Below are positions 62,901 to 64,000 of a DNA stretch of 64,000 nucleotides, one piece after another; positions within the stretch are counted from its first letter, which is position 1, and each line of letters starts with the position of its first letter. Origin of the DNA: Crambe crambe (taxonomy: Eukaryota > Porifera > Demospongiae > Poecilosclerida > Crambeidae). The stretch is taken from NCBI GenBank assembly GCA_963924555.1, contig OZ004585.1:1377488-1441487 (forward strand), written 5' to 3'. The notes beneath the pieces were generated by a model. It had not been told where the DNA came from and ran no database searches. It saw only the letters and a program-made list of their open reading frames with translations. A program made the position numbers and the translations under genes.

Positions 62901-64000
62901 ATGGCCTCTGCTCCTTCTGGCTATGAGTGTAACTTCATATCTGAGCCCGATGATAGTTTCAAGTGTTTGATCTGTTTAGCAGTAGCTAGAGACCCGTGGC
63001 AACATGGGAATGGGAAGTGTGGCAGGCTATTCTGCGAGAAATGTCTAAACAAACATGGCAAAGACAAGCCTTGTCCCAACTGCAGGATGGAACAGCCACT
63101 CTACTTCGAAGATTGCAAGAGTAAGTGATCAACTCACTAATACCATTCACTTTTGATGAAATTTTTATTCTCAGGTAAAAGAGAGGTTATAGCTTTCCAT
63201 ATTAAATGTGATAATGTTGAGAGAGGGTGTGATTGGGAAGGAACTGTTGGTACACTAGAGAAGCATTTAGACTCCTGCAATGTCACTCCAATTCCCTGCC
63301 CAAAGAAATGTAAGCACGATGATATGATTCGAACTGTAATGAGGAAAGATTTGGAAAGACATTTAGCAGAAGATTGTATGAACAGGGACTATGAATGTGC
63401 ACATTGCAAGAAGAAGGATACATTTGCCAACATAACAGAAATTCACGACAATTTATGTGGAAAGAAAATAGTTCCGTGTCCCAATACCGGATGCACTGAA
63501 AACATGGAACGAGCCAAATTAAAAAAGCATATCAATAGGTGTGGTTATGCCATAGTCTCATGCAAGCACACACACACTGGGTGTGATAAAAAATTGAGGA
63601 GAAAGGATATGAAAGCACATGAACAGGACTACAAGGCTCAACTCCATCAACCTCTAAATACTATGGCCAAACTACAACATGAATTAAAATCGGCCAGTAA
63701 AGATATGGAATCAGCAATGAAGACCAGAGCCTCAATGAATAAGGACAACGCTATTAAGTTGAAATCAGCAACAAAGGTCAAGAAATCATTGAAAAAGGAA
63801 AATGAGTCAGAGTTGTGGTTGCTGAATCAGTTAGCAGATGCCAACAGCCACCTTGATCGAAAGAAATGGGAGACTCCCAGTTTCAAAGTCAACCGTAGAG
63901 GTAGACTCAATTATCACCATGGGGGTAGAGTCAATCAGGACATTGTCATGCTATTTTATATGTGTATGGTATTTCTTCTAGTTTTCCCAAGTATTATTGT
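62901..64000 (+). CDS. TRAF-like protein with vestigial MATH, copy of the 38.2-kb gene (runs off the window)
   Basis: Exon 1 62901-63120, exon 2 from 63175 (54-nt intron, phase 1), open to the end of the window without a stop (at least 348 residues). RING with QHGNGKCGRLFC, full zinc-finger block (CPKKCKHDD, CAHCKKKDTF, CGKKIVPCPN), short coiled coil, then ELWLLNQLADANSH and a basic stretch, as in the 38175 gene. The last codons (MLFYMCMVFLLVFPSII) are the beginning of the hydrophobic C-terminal segment. The shared absence of most of MATH in both copies indicates an established architecture rather than two independent losses. Confidence 0.87.

Overview
The window looks like nuclear DNA of an early-branching animal, most likely a demosponge. 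The genes are spliced with GT-AG introns, several only about 35-60 nt long. The families are animal ones: SRCR, von Willebrand D, AMOP and EGF domains, and TRAF-type RING/zinc-finger/MATH proteins. The flanks are full of short foldback elements and AGCTAGCT-rich sequence. Species assignment is inference. No rRNA, true tRNA gene, CRISPR array or prokaryotic operon was seen.

Layout. (1) 689-12144 (+): one 28-exon gene for a large secreted protein with a signal peptide, 12 SRCR domains, an IPT-like domain, AMOP, vWD, two EGF modules and two related C-terminal modules. A four-exon/three-SRCR cassette of about 1.66 kb is repeated almost exactly inside it. (2) 12.3-15.1 kb: relics of other genes in the window plus foldback elements. 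(3) 15.4-41.5 kb: an array of TRAF-like genes. Each has a small RING exon, then one long exon carrying TRAF zinc fingers, a variable coiled coil, a MATH domain and often a C-terminal hydrophobic anchor. Pseudogenes and a repeat-rich gap at 19.7-25.2 kb interrupt the array. (4) 40.2-59.2 kb: a block duplicated with a period of about 9.7 kb. It holds a short TRAF-like gene followed by a divergent pair of about 1150-aa membrane proteins (beta-helix ectodomain plus polytopic membrane domain). (5) 59.7-64 kb: a chimeric TRAF pseudogene that marks a larger (about 27.6 kb) unequal duplication, followed by second copies of the 33.3 kb and 38.2 kb TRAF genes; the last runs off the window.

How the parts may work together (inference): the paired beta-helix membrane proteins look like surface receptors or adhesion proteins. 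The plus-strand type carries a PxExxD motif of the TRAF6-binding kind in its C-terminal tail. TRAF-like genes with MATH domains lie on both sides, and many have lost the canonical RING histidine and gained a membrane anchor. This suggests a rapidly duplicating receptor/adaptor cluster of the kind expected for innate immunity or self-recognition. No function is demonstrated by the sequence alone.
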